Positions 1 through 6,938 of a stretch of DNA of 35,651 nucleotides are shown here, in pieces. A program made the position numbers and the translations under genes. Origin of the DNA: Candidatus Lachnoclostridium stercorigallinarum (GTDB lineage Bacteria > Bacillota > Clostridia > Lachnospirales > Lachnospiraceae); assembly GCA_019116745.1 (NCBI GenBank), contig DXBC01000013.1, positions 1 through 35,651 of the forward strand, written 5' to 3'. Every line of letters begins with the position of its first letter. Position 1 is the first letter of the stretch. Under the pieces are notes generated by a model, which worked only from the letters and a program-made list of their open reading frames with translations, did not search any database and was not told the origin of the DNA.

Positions 1-300
1 GTTCTGGAGCATACAGTCTGTAAAGCCGCCGGTGGAGGCCCCCACATCCATGCAGACCTTTCCTTCCAGCCGGACGCCAAAATGAGTCATGGCCTTTTCC
101 AGCTTCAGTCCCCCCCGGCTCACATATGCCAGGGTATGGCCCCGCACCTCAATCTTTACCGTATCCTCAAAGGAACTGCCCGCCTTGTCCTCCTTCTGCC
201 CGTCCACATACACAATGCCGGACATGATAATGGCTTTCGCCTTTTCCCTGGACTGGGCCAGTCCCCGGTTTACCATTAAAACGTCTAACCGCTCTTTCAT
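1..300 (-). CDS. tlyA: TlyA-family rRNA 2'-O-methyltransferase, N-terminal part (cut by window edge)
   Basis: Only the first 100 codons are inside the window; the gene runs off the left edge. The start reads MKERLDVLMVNRGLAQSREK, a typical S4-type RNA-binding domain, followed by the SRGGLKLEKA linker and the DVGASTGGFTDC motif that opens the Rossmann-type SAM-binding methyltransferase domain. TlyA proteins methylate ribose 2'-OH groups of rRNA cytidines and were formerly called hemolysins. The ATG overlaps the dxs stop codon as ATGA, so it is translationally coupled to dxs. The dxs-tlyA order is common in Clostridia. Identity is confident; the C-terminal half is unseen. Confidence 0.9.
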   Translation of the reverse strand, partial: MKERLDVLMVNRGLAQSREKAKAIIMSGIVYVDGQKEDKAGSSFEDTVKIEVRGHTLAYVSRGGLKLEKAMTHFGVRLEGKVCMDVGASTGGFTDCMLQN

Positions 301-2192
301 CCGTCTCTCCTCATGTTCCCGTCTGTATCTTCTTCCAGAAAAAACTGCCTCATCCTGCGGATCACCGAATCGCTGTCGATTCCCAGGCACTCTCTCAGCA
401 GGGACACGTTTCCATGCTCCACATAGGCGTCCGGCAGGGCTATATTCAGCACCTTTATCTCTGGATAATGCTCATGAACATAGGCCGTCACCGCCAGCCC
501 GTAGCCGCCCTGGAGCACATTCTCCTCCAGCGTTACCAGCTTTCCGTGGCGTTCTGCCAGCCGGTCCAGCAGCTCCGTATCAATAGGCTTCACAAAGCGG
601 CCGTTGGCCAGAGAACAGGAAAACCCCGCCTCTTTCCATTTTTCTCTCACGTGCTCCGCCGTGCTCACCATGCTTCCCACTGCCAGAAGGGCGTAATCCT
701 CCTCCTCAAAGAGCATTTCGCCTTTCCCGTACTCCACAGGCGCACGGAACTCCCTCAGTCCCCTGTAGGCCTGCCCTCTCGGGTAGCGAATTGCCAGGGG
801 CCTGTCGTAAGTCACGGCAAAATCCAGCATATCCTGCAGTTCCCACAGATTTTTCGGAGCCATCACGCTCATATTGGGCACGGAGGTCAGATAGGAGTAA
901 TCAAAGATTCCCTGATGGGTTTCTCCGTCGCTCCCCACCAGCCCGGCCCGGTCAATGCAGAACAGCACCGGAAGATCCTGAATGCACACGTCGTGAACCA
1001 CCTGGTCATACCCCCGCTGGAGAAAAGAGGAGTACACAGCCACCACCGGCCTCAGCCCCGCGGCTGCCATTCCCGCCGCAGAGGTCACCGCGTGCTCTTC
1101 TGCAATTCCCACATCGAAAAACCGGCCCGGAAAACGTCTGGAAAACGCCTTCAGTCCCGTTCCGTCCGGCATGGCCGCCGTCACCGCCACAATCCTGGGA
1201 TCCTTCTCCGCCAGCTGACAGATTTTTTTCGCGAAAATATCTGTGTAGTCCGGATACTTCTTTTCTTCCTTCAGCTTTCCGGTCTTCACATCAAAGGGAC
1301 TGACCCCGTGGAAGCGGGCGGGATTTTTCTCCGCGGGAGCATACCCTTTTCCTTTTTTTGTCAGCACGTGAACCAGAACCGCGTGATCCAGCTTCTTGGC
1401 TTCCCGGAACACCTTCTGCAAAGCGCGGATGTCGTGACCGTTTACCGGCCCCAGATAGGTGATTCCCATATTTTCAAAAAGCATTCCCGGAATCACAAGC
1501 TGCTTGATGCCGTTTTTCGTCCTCGTGATCTTGTCAATGAGAGGTTTTCCCACCACCGGCAGCTTTTCCAGACTGCTGTTGACTATCCGCTTTAAGCCGT
1601 TATACCCTTCCCCAGTGCGGATCCCGTTGAGGTAACGGGACATTCCTCCCACATTTTCCGAGATGGACATATTGTTGTCGTTGAGGACAATAATGAAATT
1701 CCGGTTCATTCTCGCCGCGTTGTTCAGGGCCTCATAGGCCATGCCGCCGGTGAGAGCGCCGTCTCCGATGACAGACACCACATAGTGATTCTGCCCCAGA
1801 ATATCGCGTCCCTGAGCCATTCCCAGCCCGGCGGAAATGGATGTGGAGCTGTGGCCGGTGTCAAAGGCGTCGTAAGGGCTCTCCTTTCTCTTTGGAAAAC
1901 CGCTGATTCCTCCGTACTGGCGCAGGTCGTCAAACATCTCCCGCCGCCCGCTCAGGATTTTATGGGTGTAGGCCTGGTGGCCCACATCCCAGATGATCTT
2001 GTCCTCCGGCAGCTGAAAGCTCAGAAACAGGGCGATAGTCAGCTCCACCACTCCCAGATTGGAGGCCAGATGACCGCCGGTCACGCTGATTTTCTCAATG
2101 AGAAATTCTCTGATCTCCTGAGCCAGTTCCTTCAGCTCGTCACCGCTCAGTTTCTTTATATCATCCGGATTCTGTAATTGTTCCAGTATCAT
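297..2192 (-). CDS. dxs: 1-deoxy-D-xylulose-5-phosphate synthase
   Basis: A 631-residue protein that condenses pyruvate and glyceraldehyde 3-phosphate to DXP, the first step of the MEP isoprenoid pathway, using thiamine diphosphate in the cytoplasm. Visible motifs are HLASNLGVVELT near residue 41, DVGHQAYTHK near 69, the ThDP-binding GDGALTGG at 143-150 with a downstream NDN, the AEEHAVTSAAG segment carrying the catalytic Glu, and the transketolase C-terminal domain with AIRYPRG. Length matches the family (about 620-640). A GGGAAAAGG sequence precedes the ATG. It lies 30 bases after ispA, so two isoprenoid genes are adjacent, and its stop overlaps the tlyA start. DXP also feeds thiamine and pyridoxal synthesis. 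Confidence 0.97.
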   Translation of the reverse strand: MILEQLQNPDDIKKLSGDELKELAQEIREFLIEKISVTGGHLASNLGVVELTIALFLSFQLPEDKIIWDVGHQAYTHKILSGRREMFDDLRQYGGISGFPKRKESPYDAFDTGHSSTSISAGLGMAQGRDILGQNHYVVSVIGDGALTGGMAYEALNNAARMNRNFIIVLNDNNMSISENVGGMSRYLNGIRTGEGYNGLKRIVNSSLEKLPVVGKPLIDKITRTKNGIKQLVIPGMLFENMGITYLGPVNGHDIRALQKVFREAKKLDHAVLVHVLTKKGKGYAPAEKNPARFHGVSPFDVKTGKLKEEKKYPDYTDIFAKKICQLAEKDPRIVAVTAAMPDGTGLKAFSRRFPGRFFDVGIAEEHAVTSAAGMAAAGLRPVVAVYSSFLQRGYDQVVHDVCIQDLPVLFCIDRAGLVGSDGETHQGIFDYSYLTSVPNMSVMAPKNLWELQDMLDFAVTYDRPLAIRYPRGQAYRGLREFRAPVEYGKGEMLFEEEDYALLAVGSMVSTAEHVREKWKEAGFSCSLANGRFVKPIDTELLDRLAERHGKLVTLEENVLQGGYGLAVTAYVHEHYPEIKVLNIALPDAYVEHGNVSLLRECLGIDSDSVIRRMRQFFLEEDTDGNMRRDG

Positions 2193-2222
2193 ATCAATGT
2201 ACCTTTTCCCTGACGGCAGAAG

Positions 2223-3110
2223 TCAGTTTCTCCTGTCCGTCAGCATATTGATCAGTTCTTCCAAAAATTCATGATCTCCTCCCAGGGAACGGAGCAGCTT
2301 CACCGCCCGCCTTGAAATTTCCTTCACGTCCGCCCGGGCCTTGTCCAGACCTTCCAGCGTCACATAAGTGGTCTTGTTGTTCTTCTCGTCGCTGAGGGCC
2401 GGTTTTCCCAGCACTTCCTCGCTCTCCGTCATATCCAGGATATCGTCCTGAATCTGGAACGCCACGCCCACCAGGGAGGCAATCTCCTCCACCTTCTTTA
2501 CTTCTTCCCCGGAAGCTCCAGCCAGCACCGCCCCAATCATAAAGGACGCCTCCAGCAGAGCTCCTGTCTTTAAGCGGTAGATAAAATCCAGTTTTTCCCT
2601 GGGAATGGGCTTGCTGGTCAGCTCCACGTCCACCGTCTGGCCTCCGATCATCCCGTAAATACCGGTTTTCTCCGCCAGAATTCCCATACACCGGGCCGTC
2701 CTCGCCGGATCCGCCCCCATGGCCAGAGCTTTTGCAGCCGTCTCAAAGGCATAAATCATCAGCCCGTCCCCGGCCAGCACCGCCATGTCATAGCCGTACT
2801 TTACCCAGACTGTGGGCTTTCCCCTTCTCAGGGTATCATTGTCCATACAGGGCAGATCGTCGTGAATGAGAGATGACGTGTGTATCATCTCAATAGCAGC
2901 CATAAACGGTTCAATCTCTTCTCCCTTTCCGCCAAACAGACGGTAGCACTCTCTCATCATCACCGGGCGAAGGCGCTTTCCCCCGGCATTTACGCTGTAA
3001 TTCATGGCGTCCAGCACCGTCTTCTGAAACCCCTCCGCCGGCGGAAGGTATTTTTTTACAATCTCCTCCGCCTGTGCCGTCCGCTCTGCCAGCCTCTCTT
3101 TTCCCGTCAT
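2223..3110 (-). CDS. ispA: Polyprenyl (farnesyl/geranyl-type) diphosphate synthase
   Basis: A 295-residue short-chain trans-prenyltransferase that adds isopentenyl diphosphate to allylic diphosphates. The first Asp-rich motif DDLPCMD is at residues 84-90 and the second, DDILD, at 222-226; the GGKRLRP substrate loop is at 43-49. Family knowledge links this length and context to farnesyl diphosphate synthase, which feeds undecaprenyl phosphate and quinone side chains; exact product length cannot be fixed from sequence alone. The start overlaps the xseB stop (ATGA) and is preceded by GGAGG in the xseB tail. The xseA-xseB-ispA-dxs order is a classic bacterial operon. Confidence 0.95.
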   Translation of the reverse strand: MTGKERLAERTAQAEEIVKKYLPPAEGFQKTVLDAMNYSVNAGGKRLRPVMMRECYRLFGGKGEEIEPFMAAIEMIHTSSLIHDDLPCMDNDTLRRGKPTVWVKYGYDMAVLAGDGLMIYAFETAAKALAMGADPARTARCMGILAEKTGIYGMIGGQTVDVELTSKPIPREKLDFIYRLKTGALLEASFMIGAVLAGASGEEVKKVEEIASLVGVAFQIQDDILDMTESEEVLGKPALSDEKNNKTTYVTLEGLDKARADVKEISRRAVKLLRSLGGDHEFLEELINMLTDRRN

Positions 3111-3331
3111 TCCTCTTCTACCTCCCCGCCAAGTATCTGAATCCGCTTTTCCACCCGGTCTATTTTATCATGGCACGATTTCACCAGCTTCATTCCCTCC
3201 TCATAATATCGGAAGGAATCCTCCAGGGAACACTCCCCTTCCTCCATTTTATTTAAAACCTCTTCCAGCCTGGCAAAGGTTTCCTCAATGGACAGCTCCT
3301 GCTCCCCTTCTGTTTTCTTCTTCGGCGACAT
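3107..3331 (-). CDS. xseB: Exodeoxyribonuclease VII small subunit
   Basis: A 74-residue acidic helical protein with the XseB pattern: SIEETFARLEEVLNKMEEGE, then LEDSFRYYEEGMKLVKSCHDKI. XseB subunits coil around the extended helical arms of XseA to make exonuclease VII, which degrades single-stranded DNA from both ends. Length is typical (70-80). The ATG has an AGGAAG-type ribosome binding site. It lies 47 bases after xseA and overlaps ispA by the ATGA junction, so the two subunits and ispA are co-expressed. Confidence 0.94.
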   Translation of the reverse strand: MSPKKKTEGEQELSIEETFARLEEVLNKMEEGECSLEDSFRYYEEGMKLVKSCHDKIDRVEKRIQILGGEVEEE

Positions 3332-3378
3332 GACATTCTTCCTTTCCTGTCACAGACCTGGGACTGTACCCGACGGCC

Positions 3379-4662
3379 TCAGTCTGTATTATTCTGCCCT
3401 GCGGCATTCCCGCCGGGCACATTTTCCTTTTTCTTTTCAGACGGATCTTTCCCTGTCCACGGCTGTCCCGGCGTACATTTCGTCACCGTGCCCGTCAGGC
3501 TTCCGTCCGTTAAAAACACCTGAAAGGGATCCCCCTCCTGTACCTGAGTCACAGATTTCAGCCGTTTTCCTTTTCCGTCAGTCACAAAGCCGTAGCCGGA
3601 ACTGAGCTTCTCCAGGGGAGACAAACCGGACAGCCTTCCTGACAGCAGAGCCAGGCGGTGGCGGTTTCTCTCCAGGCGTGTAGCCATAAGCCCTTCCAGC
3701 CGGTCCTGGGCATCCGCCAGAAACTGCCGCTTTTCATTGAGCTGCCGCTCCGGATGACGCAGTCTCAGCCGGTACTCTAGATCCCTGGTCTGAAATTTTT
3801 TCCGCTCCAGCGTTCTGGCCATGGCCCGTTCCAGCCGTTCTCTGCCAAACTTCACCTGCTCTTCAAACTGCCTGTAATCAAAAATGGCCAGCTCCGCCGC
3901 CGCTGACGGCGTGGGAGCCCGCAGATCCGCCACGTAATCGGCGATGGTCACATCCGTCTCATGGCCCACCGCCGAGATCACCGGTGTGCGGCAGTTAAAA
4001 ATGGCCCTGGCCACTATTTCCTCATTAAATGCCCACAGGTCTTCAATGGAACCGCCTCCGCGGCCCACAATGATCACATCCAGCCCCAGGGCATCCAGAG
4101 TCTCAATACCTCTGACTATGCTGTATTTGGCCTGCTCCCCCTGTACCAGAGCCGGACAGAGAACCAGCTGCACATAAGGATTTCTTCGCCTGGCAATATT
4201 CATAATGTCCCGGATCGCCGCTCCCGTACTGGCCGTGACGATTCCCACCGTTCTGGCATACCGGGGGATGGGCTGTTTGTACTCCGCGGCAAACATCCCC
4301 ATCTCCTCCAGCTCATCACGCAGCTTCTGAAAACGGAGAAACAGGTCTCCTGTTCCGTCCAGAGTGATTTTTTTCGCATAAAGCTGATAACGTCCGTCCC
4401 TCTCGTACACGTCAATGGAACCGGCCGCCACTACCTGCTGGCCCTCCCGCAGCTGAAAGGAAAGGCCGCTCCTGTTCCCTGCGAACATGACGGCGGGAAT
4501 GGCGCTGTTTCCGTCTTTTAGGGTGAAATAGATGTGTCCTGATGTGTGATATTTGCAGTTGGAAACCTCTCCCCTTACGGAGATCCGGCTGAGAGCGAAG
4601 TCCTGCAGAAACATATTCTTAATATAGGCATTTACCTGGGATACGGAATACACGCCGGCCAT
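3379..4662 (-). CDS. xseA: Exodeoxyribonuclease VII large subunit
   Basis: A 427-residue catalytic subunit of exonuclease VII. The N-terminal OB-fold (about residues 1-105) begins YSVSQVNAYIKNMFLQDFAL and contains the SNCKYHTSGHIYFTLKD pattern. The catalytic region follows, with TSTGAAIRDI, the IIVGRGGGSIEDLWAFN signature and SAVGHETDVTIADYVADLRAPTPSAAAE. A long helical arm for XseB binding occupies the region after about residue 265, and the C-terminal segment SSGYGFVTDGKGK is also typical. The last roughly 30 residues are a charged tail. It starts 3 bases after the nusB stop and has only a weak GGTG-type ribosome site, so translation is probably coupled to nusB. Confidence 0.96.
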   Translation of the reverse strand: MAGVYSVSQVNAYIKNMFLQDFALSRISVRGEVSNCKYHTSGHIYFTLKDGNSAIPAVMFAGNRSGLSFQLREGQQVVAAGSIDVYERDGRYQLYAKKITLDGTGDLFLRFQKLRDELEEMGMFAAEYKQPIPRYARTVGIVTASTGAAIRDIMNIARRRNPYVQLVLCPALVQGEQAKYSIVRGIETLDALGLDVIIVGRGGGSIEDLWAFNEEIVARAIFNCRTPVISAVGHETDVTIADYVADLRAPTPSAAAELAIFDYRQFEEQVKFGRERLERAMARTLERKKFQTRDLEYRLRLRHPERQLNEKRQFLADAQDRLEGLMATRLERNRHRLALLSGRLSGLSPLEKLSSGYGFVTDGKGKRLKSVTQVQEGDPFQVFLTDGSLTGTVTKCTPGQPWTGKDPSEKKKENVPGGNAAGQNNTD

Positions 4663-4665
4663 AAA

Positions 4666-5109
4666 CTACACCAGCTTCGCCAGAATTCCGTTTACAAACG
4701 CCGGAGAATCGCTTCCGCCGAATTTTTTTGCCAGCTCCACAGCTTCGTTGATCGCCACTTTTTCCGGAATGGAATCATCTTTTTTCATTTCATAGAGAGC
4801 CAGACGCAGAATCGTCAGCTCCACCTTTCCCATACGCCGGGTTTTCCAGCCCTCTGCCACCTGGTTGAGGCTGGCGTCCAGCTCCGGAATGGCCTCCATG
4901 ATCTGCTCCACACGGCGGTGGAGATATTCCCTGTCTTCTTCCCCGAGGCCTACCTGATGGACCACTTCCGTCTTTCCGTCCGCGTCCGTCTCATCCTCCT
5001 CGGGAGCGTCAAAATAACGGTCCAGCTGCTGCTCCGCCTCTTCTGTCTCATAAAAATTGGCGCTGAAAAGCATTTTAAAGCAGTGCTCCCGCAGTTCTCT
5101 TCTGGTCAT
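4666..5109 (-). CDS. nusB: Transcription antitermination protein NusB
   Basis: A 147-residue all-helical RNA-binding protein that joins NusE (S10) on boxA RNA to assist rRNA antitermination. It starts with [20 protein letters not shown] and ends with [29 protein letters not shown], the conserved C-terminal signature of NusB. An acidic insert ([15 protein letters not shown]) sits near residue 35 and is unusual in composition but not alarming. The ATG follows AGGAGGAG at good spacing. It is the first gene of the nusB-xseA-xseB-ispA-dxs-tlyA run. I could not assign a convincing promoter directly upstream. Confidence 0.95.
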   Translation of the reverse strand: MTRRELREHCFKMLFSANFYETEEAEQQLDRYFDAPEEDETDADGKTEVVHQVGLGEEDREYLHRRVEQIMEAIPELDASLNQVAEGWKTRRMGKVELTILRLALYEMKKDDSIPEKVAINEAVELAKKFGGSDSPAFVNGILAKLV

Positions 5110-5177
5110 GTTTTCTCCTCCTGAGTTTAGTGTACGGAGACAGCGTATGCCCCTGCGGCCTGCGCTGTCCTGTCGTC

Positions 5178-5201
5178 AAAAAGTGTCCGCCGGAGGCGGA
5201 C
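5178..5201 (-). terminator. Small hairpin with T-run before nusB
   Basis: A 7-bp stem (5185-5191 with 5195-5201) and 3-base loop are followed on the minus strand by two bases and five Ts (5178-5182). It could end a transcript entering from the right, upstream of nusB. The stem is short and function is uncertain. Confidence 0.4.
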
Positions 5202-5215
5202 TGTTCTGCTGAATG

Positions 5216-5281
5216 AAAAAGGTCAGATGTAAGCCGGCACCAGGGATAGGAATGGTGCAGGTTTACATCTGGTCTTTTTTT
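5216..5281. terminator. Two-tier hairpin with T-runs on both strands
   Basis: An outer 9-bp stem (CAGATGTAA-type arms at 5224-5232 and 5263-5271) and an inner 6-bp stem (GGCACC/GGTGC region) enclose a loop of about 10 bases. On the plus strand seven Ts follow (5275-5281); on the minus strand five Ts follow (5216-5220). It looks like a bidirectional intrinsic terminator; on the minus strand it would end the candidate RNA. Confidence 0.6.
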
Positions 5282-5429
5282 GTGAGGCGGCGCGCCGGGC
5301 TGGTTCGACGGCCGGGTCCTCTCTCTTCTGAGGGAGGCGCGCCGGCGGCTTCGCCTGGGCGCTCGGGGCCTGTCCGCAGTGCGCGCTCGACTCCGCTTCG
5401 CTCCGTCTCGCTCACGGGCTTCGCCCTAT

Positions 5430-5494
5430 GCAGGAAGACGGATGCCCGGACGCTTTTGTGCAAGCACAACGCTGCCGGGCATCCGTCTTCCTGC
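5430..5494. repeat. Long perfect inverted repeat (20-bp arms)
   Basis: Positions 5430-5449 and 5475-5494 are exact reverse complements over 20 bases. The 25-base interior contains a second small inverted repeat (TTGTGC/GCACAA around 5456-5470). In RNA this is a very stable rod. There is no T-run directly after it, so it is not a simple terminator. Confidence 0.85.
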
Positions 5495-5518
5495 GCACTG
5501 CTCATTGCTGTCGTGGAC

Positions 5519-5547
5519 ATTATACCATCCCCCCTCCCATTATGCAA
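5519..5547 (-). promoter_or_regulatory. Sigma-A-type promoter inside the nusB-pfkA gap
   Basis: On the minus strand, a perfect -10 TATAAT (5519-5524) lies 17 bases from a TTGCAT -35 (5542-5547). Predicted start is near 5511, about 400 bases before nusB. It could drive the candidate RNA, nusB, or both. Confidence 0.5.
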
Positions 5548-5595
5548 GGTAAAGAAAGTATTACATATTTATGAAATTTCTCTTCTTTTCCTGCG

Positions 5596-5733
5596 AATCG
5601 GATAGGGGAAGTTCCTTCCCCTATCCGATTCGCGATACCACAGGAAGCTCACAGCAGAGCTGTTCGCTGTCCGCTGCCCGGCAAATGTCCGCCCATGCAG
5701 GCATGGCTGCCGCTTGCCGGGCCTATCGCGCAA
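5596..5733 (+). repeat. Structured intergenic repeat, copy 1
   Basis: This segment matches 29515-29652 in the same orientation without gaps, with about ten differences over 138 bases; the core 5615-5733 differs at five positions. It opens with a hairpin of 19-bp perfect arms (5593-5611 and 5615-5633). A module closed by CGCGATA (5631-5637) and TATCGCG (5724-5730) follows, enclosing an ACAGC/GCTGT hairpin (5651-5663) and a 9-bp stem (5676-5684 with 5714-5722) capped by CCATGC/GCATGG. No reading frame is conserved, and no target-site duplication is obvious. Confidence 0.85.
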
Positions 5734-5862
5734 ACCTCCGTGCCCGCTAACGCGGACACCACGAACCATGAAAGCCCTCGGACCGCTCCGTGCTGCGCAC
5801 TCATGCGATCCGGTCTGCAGGCAGCCCGTTTCGCCTCTGCTTTGAAACCGGGCTTTCAGAGC

Positions 5863-5897
5863 AAAAAAGGGAGAACAGCCCATTAACCGTTCTCCCT
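5863..5897 (-). terminator. pfkA terminator
   Basis: A 9-bp stem (5889-5897 with 5868-5876) is followed on the minus strand by six Ts (5863-5868). It lies just after the pfkA stop and is a standard intrinsic terminator. Confidence 0.85.
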
Positions 5898-5912
5898 CTG
5901 TTTTCCGGATTG

Positions 5913-6887
5913 TTATCTCACGAGAATTCTGCTGATCTCGTACTCATCTTCCGGAATTTCTTTCTTCATCGCCAGAGCTTCCTGGATATCAAAATCTACG
6001 AAAGCGCCGCCCTTGTAGGCCACTACGCGGTTGCTCTTTCCTTCGGCCAGAAGGTCTACCGCCTTGGCGCCCATGATGGAAGCGTACATTCTGTCCTTGC
6101 AGGTAGGGGTACCGCCTCTCTGCATGTGTCCCAGGATGGTTGCTCTCGTCTCAATGCCGGTGGCCGCCTCGATCCTCTTGGCCATGGATGCGGAATGTCC
6201 GATTCCCTCTGCATTGATGATAATGTGATGCTTTTTGCCTCTCTTGCGGTTGTCAATGATGCGGTTAATCAGCATCTGCTCGTCTCCGTCGTATTTCTCC
6301 GGAAGCAGGATGTCCTCCGCTCCGTTGGCGATTCCGCACCAGAGAGCGATATATCCGGCGTTGCGGCCCATAACCTCTACAATGCTGCAGCGCTCGTGGG
6401 AGGTAGAGGTGTCGCGGATCCGGTCGATAGCTTCCATGGCCGTATTCACAGCGGTATCAAAGCCAATGGTATAGTCCGTACATGCGATGTCCAGGTCAAT
6501 GGTTCCGGGAAGTCCGATGGTGTTGATGCCCAGAGCGGACAGCTTTCCCGCTCCCTGGAAAGATCCGTCGCCGCCGATGACAACGATTCCGTCGATGCCG
6601 TGCTTGCGGCAGATCTCCGCGCCCTTCTGCTGACCCTCAGCCGTGGTGAACTCCTGACATCTTGCCGTGTACAGAATAGTACCGCCGCGGTTGATGATAT
6701 CGGCTACGCTCAGGCCGTCCATATCCACGATCTCCTCCTGAAGCAGGCCGGCATAGCCTCTCATGATTCCCTTTACCTTTAATCCTTTATGAATTGCGGT
6801 TCTGACTACTGCCCGGATTGCTGCATTCATGCCCGGTGCATCACCGCCGCTTGTCAATACACCAATCGTTTTCACTTCTTTCGCCAT
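5913..6887 (-). CDS. pfkA: 6-phosphofructokinase
   Basis: A 324-residue glycolytic kinase converting fructose 6-phosphate to the 1,6-bisphosphate. Motifs are SGGDAPGMNAAIRA (13-26), nucleotide-binding GGDGS (105-109), catalytic GTID with Asp131, and MGRNAGYIAL. By family knowledge, Gly at 108 and 128 (E. coli 104 and 124) indicates ATP rather than pyrophosphate use. The catalytic loop reads TIDLDIACTDYT instead of the more common TIDNDI-GTDYT, so Asn to Leu and Gly to Cys changes sit next to the catalytic Asp. The start was set at MAKEV because GGAGGG lies 7 bases upstream; a longer frame to 6926 lacks such a site. It follows dnaE after 51 bases and ends at a strong terminator. Confidence 0.96.
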   Translation of the reverse strand: MAKEVKTIGVLTSGGDAPGMNAAIRAVVRTAIHKGLKVKGIMRGYAGLLQEEIVDMDGLSVADIINRGGTILYTARCQEFTTAEGQQKGAEICRKHGIDGIVVIGGDGSFQGAGKLSALGINTIGLPGTIDLDIACTDYTIGFDTAVNTAMEAIDRIRDTSTSHERCSIVEVMGRNAGYIALWCGIANGAEDILLPEKYDGDEQMLINRIIDNRKRGKKHHIIINAEGIGHSASMAKRIEAATGIETRATILGHMQRGGTPTCKDRMYASIMGAKAVDLLAEGKSNRVVAYKGGAFVDFDIQEALAMKKEIPEDEYEISRILVR

Positions 6888-6938
6888 AGTCAATCCCTCC
6901 ATATTGTTCTTATTTATATACATCAATCAAAAGTTATT

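Larger units (their letters stand above)
5216..5511 (-). ncRNA. Candidate structured RNA upstream of nusB
   Basis: No known RNA family is recognised. The call rests on layout: a minus-strand promoter with TATAAT (5519-5524) and TTGCAT (5542-5547) 17 bases apart, then a 20-bp perfect stem near the predicted 5' end, a GC-rich middle, and a hairpin with a T-run at 5216-5281. The unit would be about 290 nt. A 94-codon frame (5263-5547) crosses it, but its start overlaps the promoter and no ribosome binding site is present within the predicted transcript. The alternative is a leader for the nusB operon with partial readthrough. Confidence 0.35.
5110..5912. other. Long intergenic region between nusB and pfkA
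   Basis: About 800 bases without a believable protein gene. From right to left it holds the pfkA terminator (5863-5897), about 130 GC-rich bases with no recognised feature (5734-5862), one copy of a structured repeat (5596-5733), a minus-strand promoter (5519-5547), a long hairpin (5430-5494), a GC-rich stretch with two GGCGCGCC palindromes near 5287 and 5336, a bidirectional terminator-like hairpin (5221-5281) and a small hairpin (5185-5201). Several open frames cross it, but they lack ribosome binding sites and have Arg/Pro/Ala/Ser-rich compositions typical of chance frames in GC-rich DNA. Confidence 0.8.

Noticed and set aside
414-1595. 393-codon plus-strand frame opposite dxs
   Set aside because: It is antisense to a clear dxs gene, has no ribosome site and a His/Arg/Gln-rich composition typical of shadow frames.
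5287-5343. Two GGCGCGCC palindromes as a functional pair
   Set aside because: They are short palindromes in GC-rich DNA and the surrounding sequences do not match each other well.
5263-5547. 94-codon minus-strand frame in the same gap
   Set aside because: Its start overlaps the predicted promoter, it has no ribosome binding site and its stop lies in the terminator hairpin.
5213-5605. 130-codon plus-strand frame in the nusB-pfkA gap
   Set aside because: It runs through two hairpins and a T-run, without a ribosome site; Arg/Ser/Pro-rich chance frame.
5790-6782. 330-codon plus-strand frame opposite pfkA
   Set aside because: Antisense to pfkA and passes through its terminator; no motifs.
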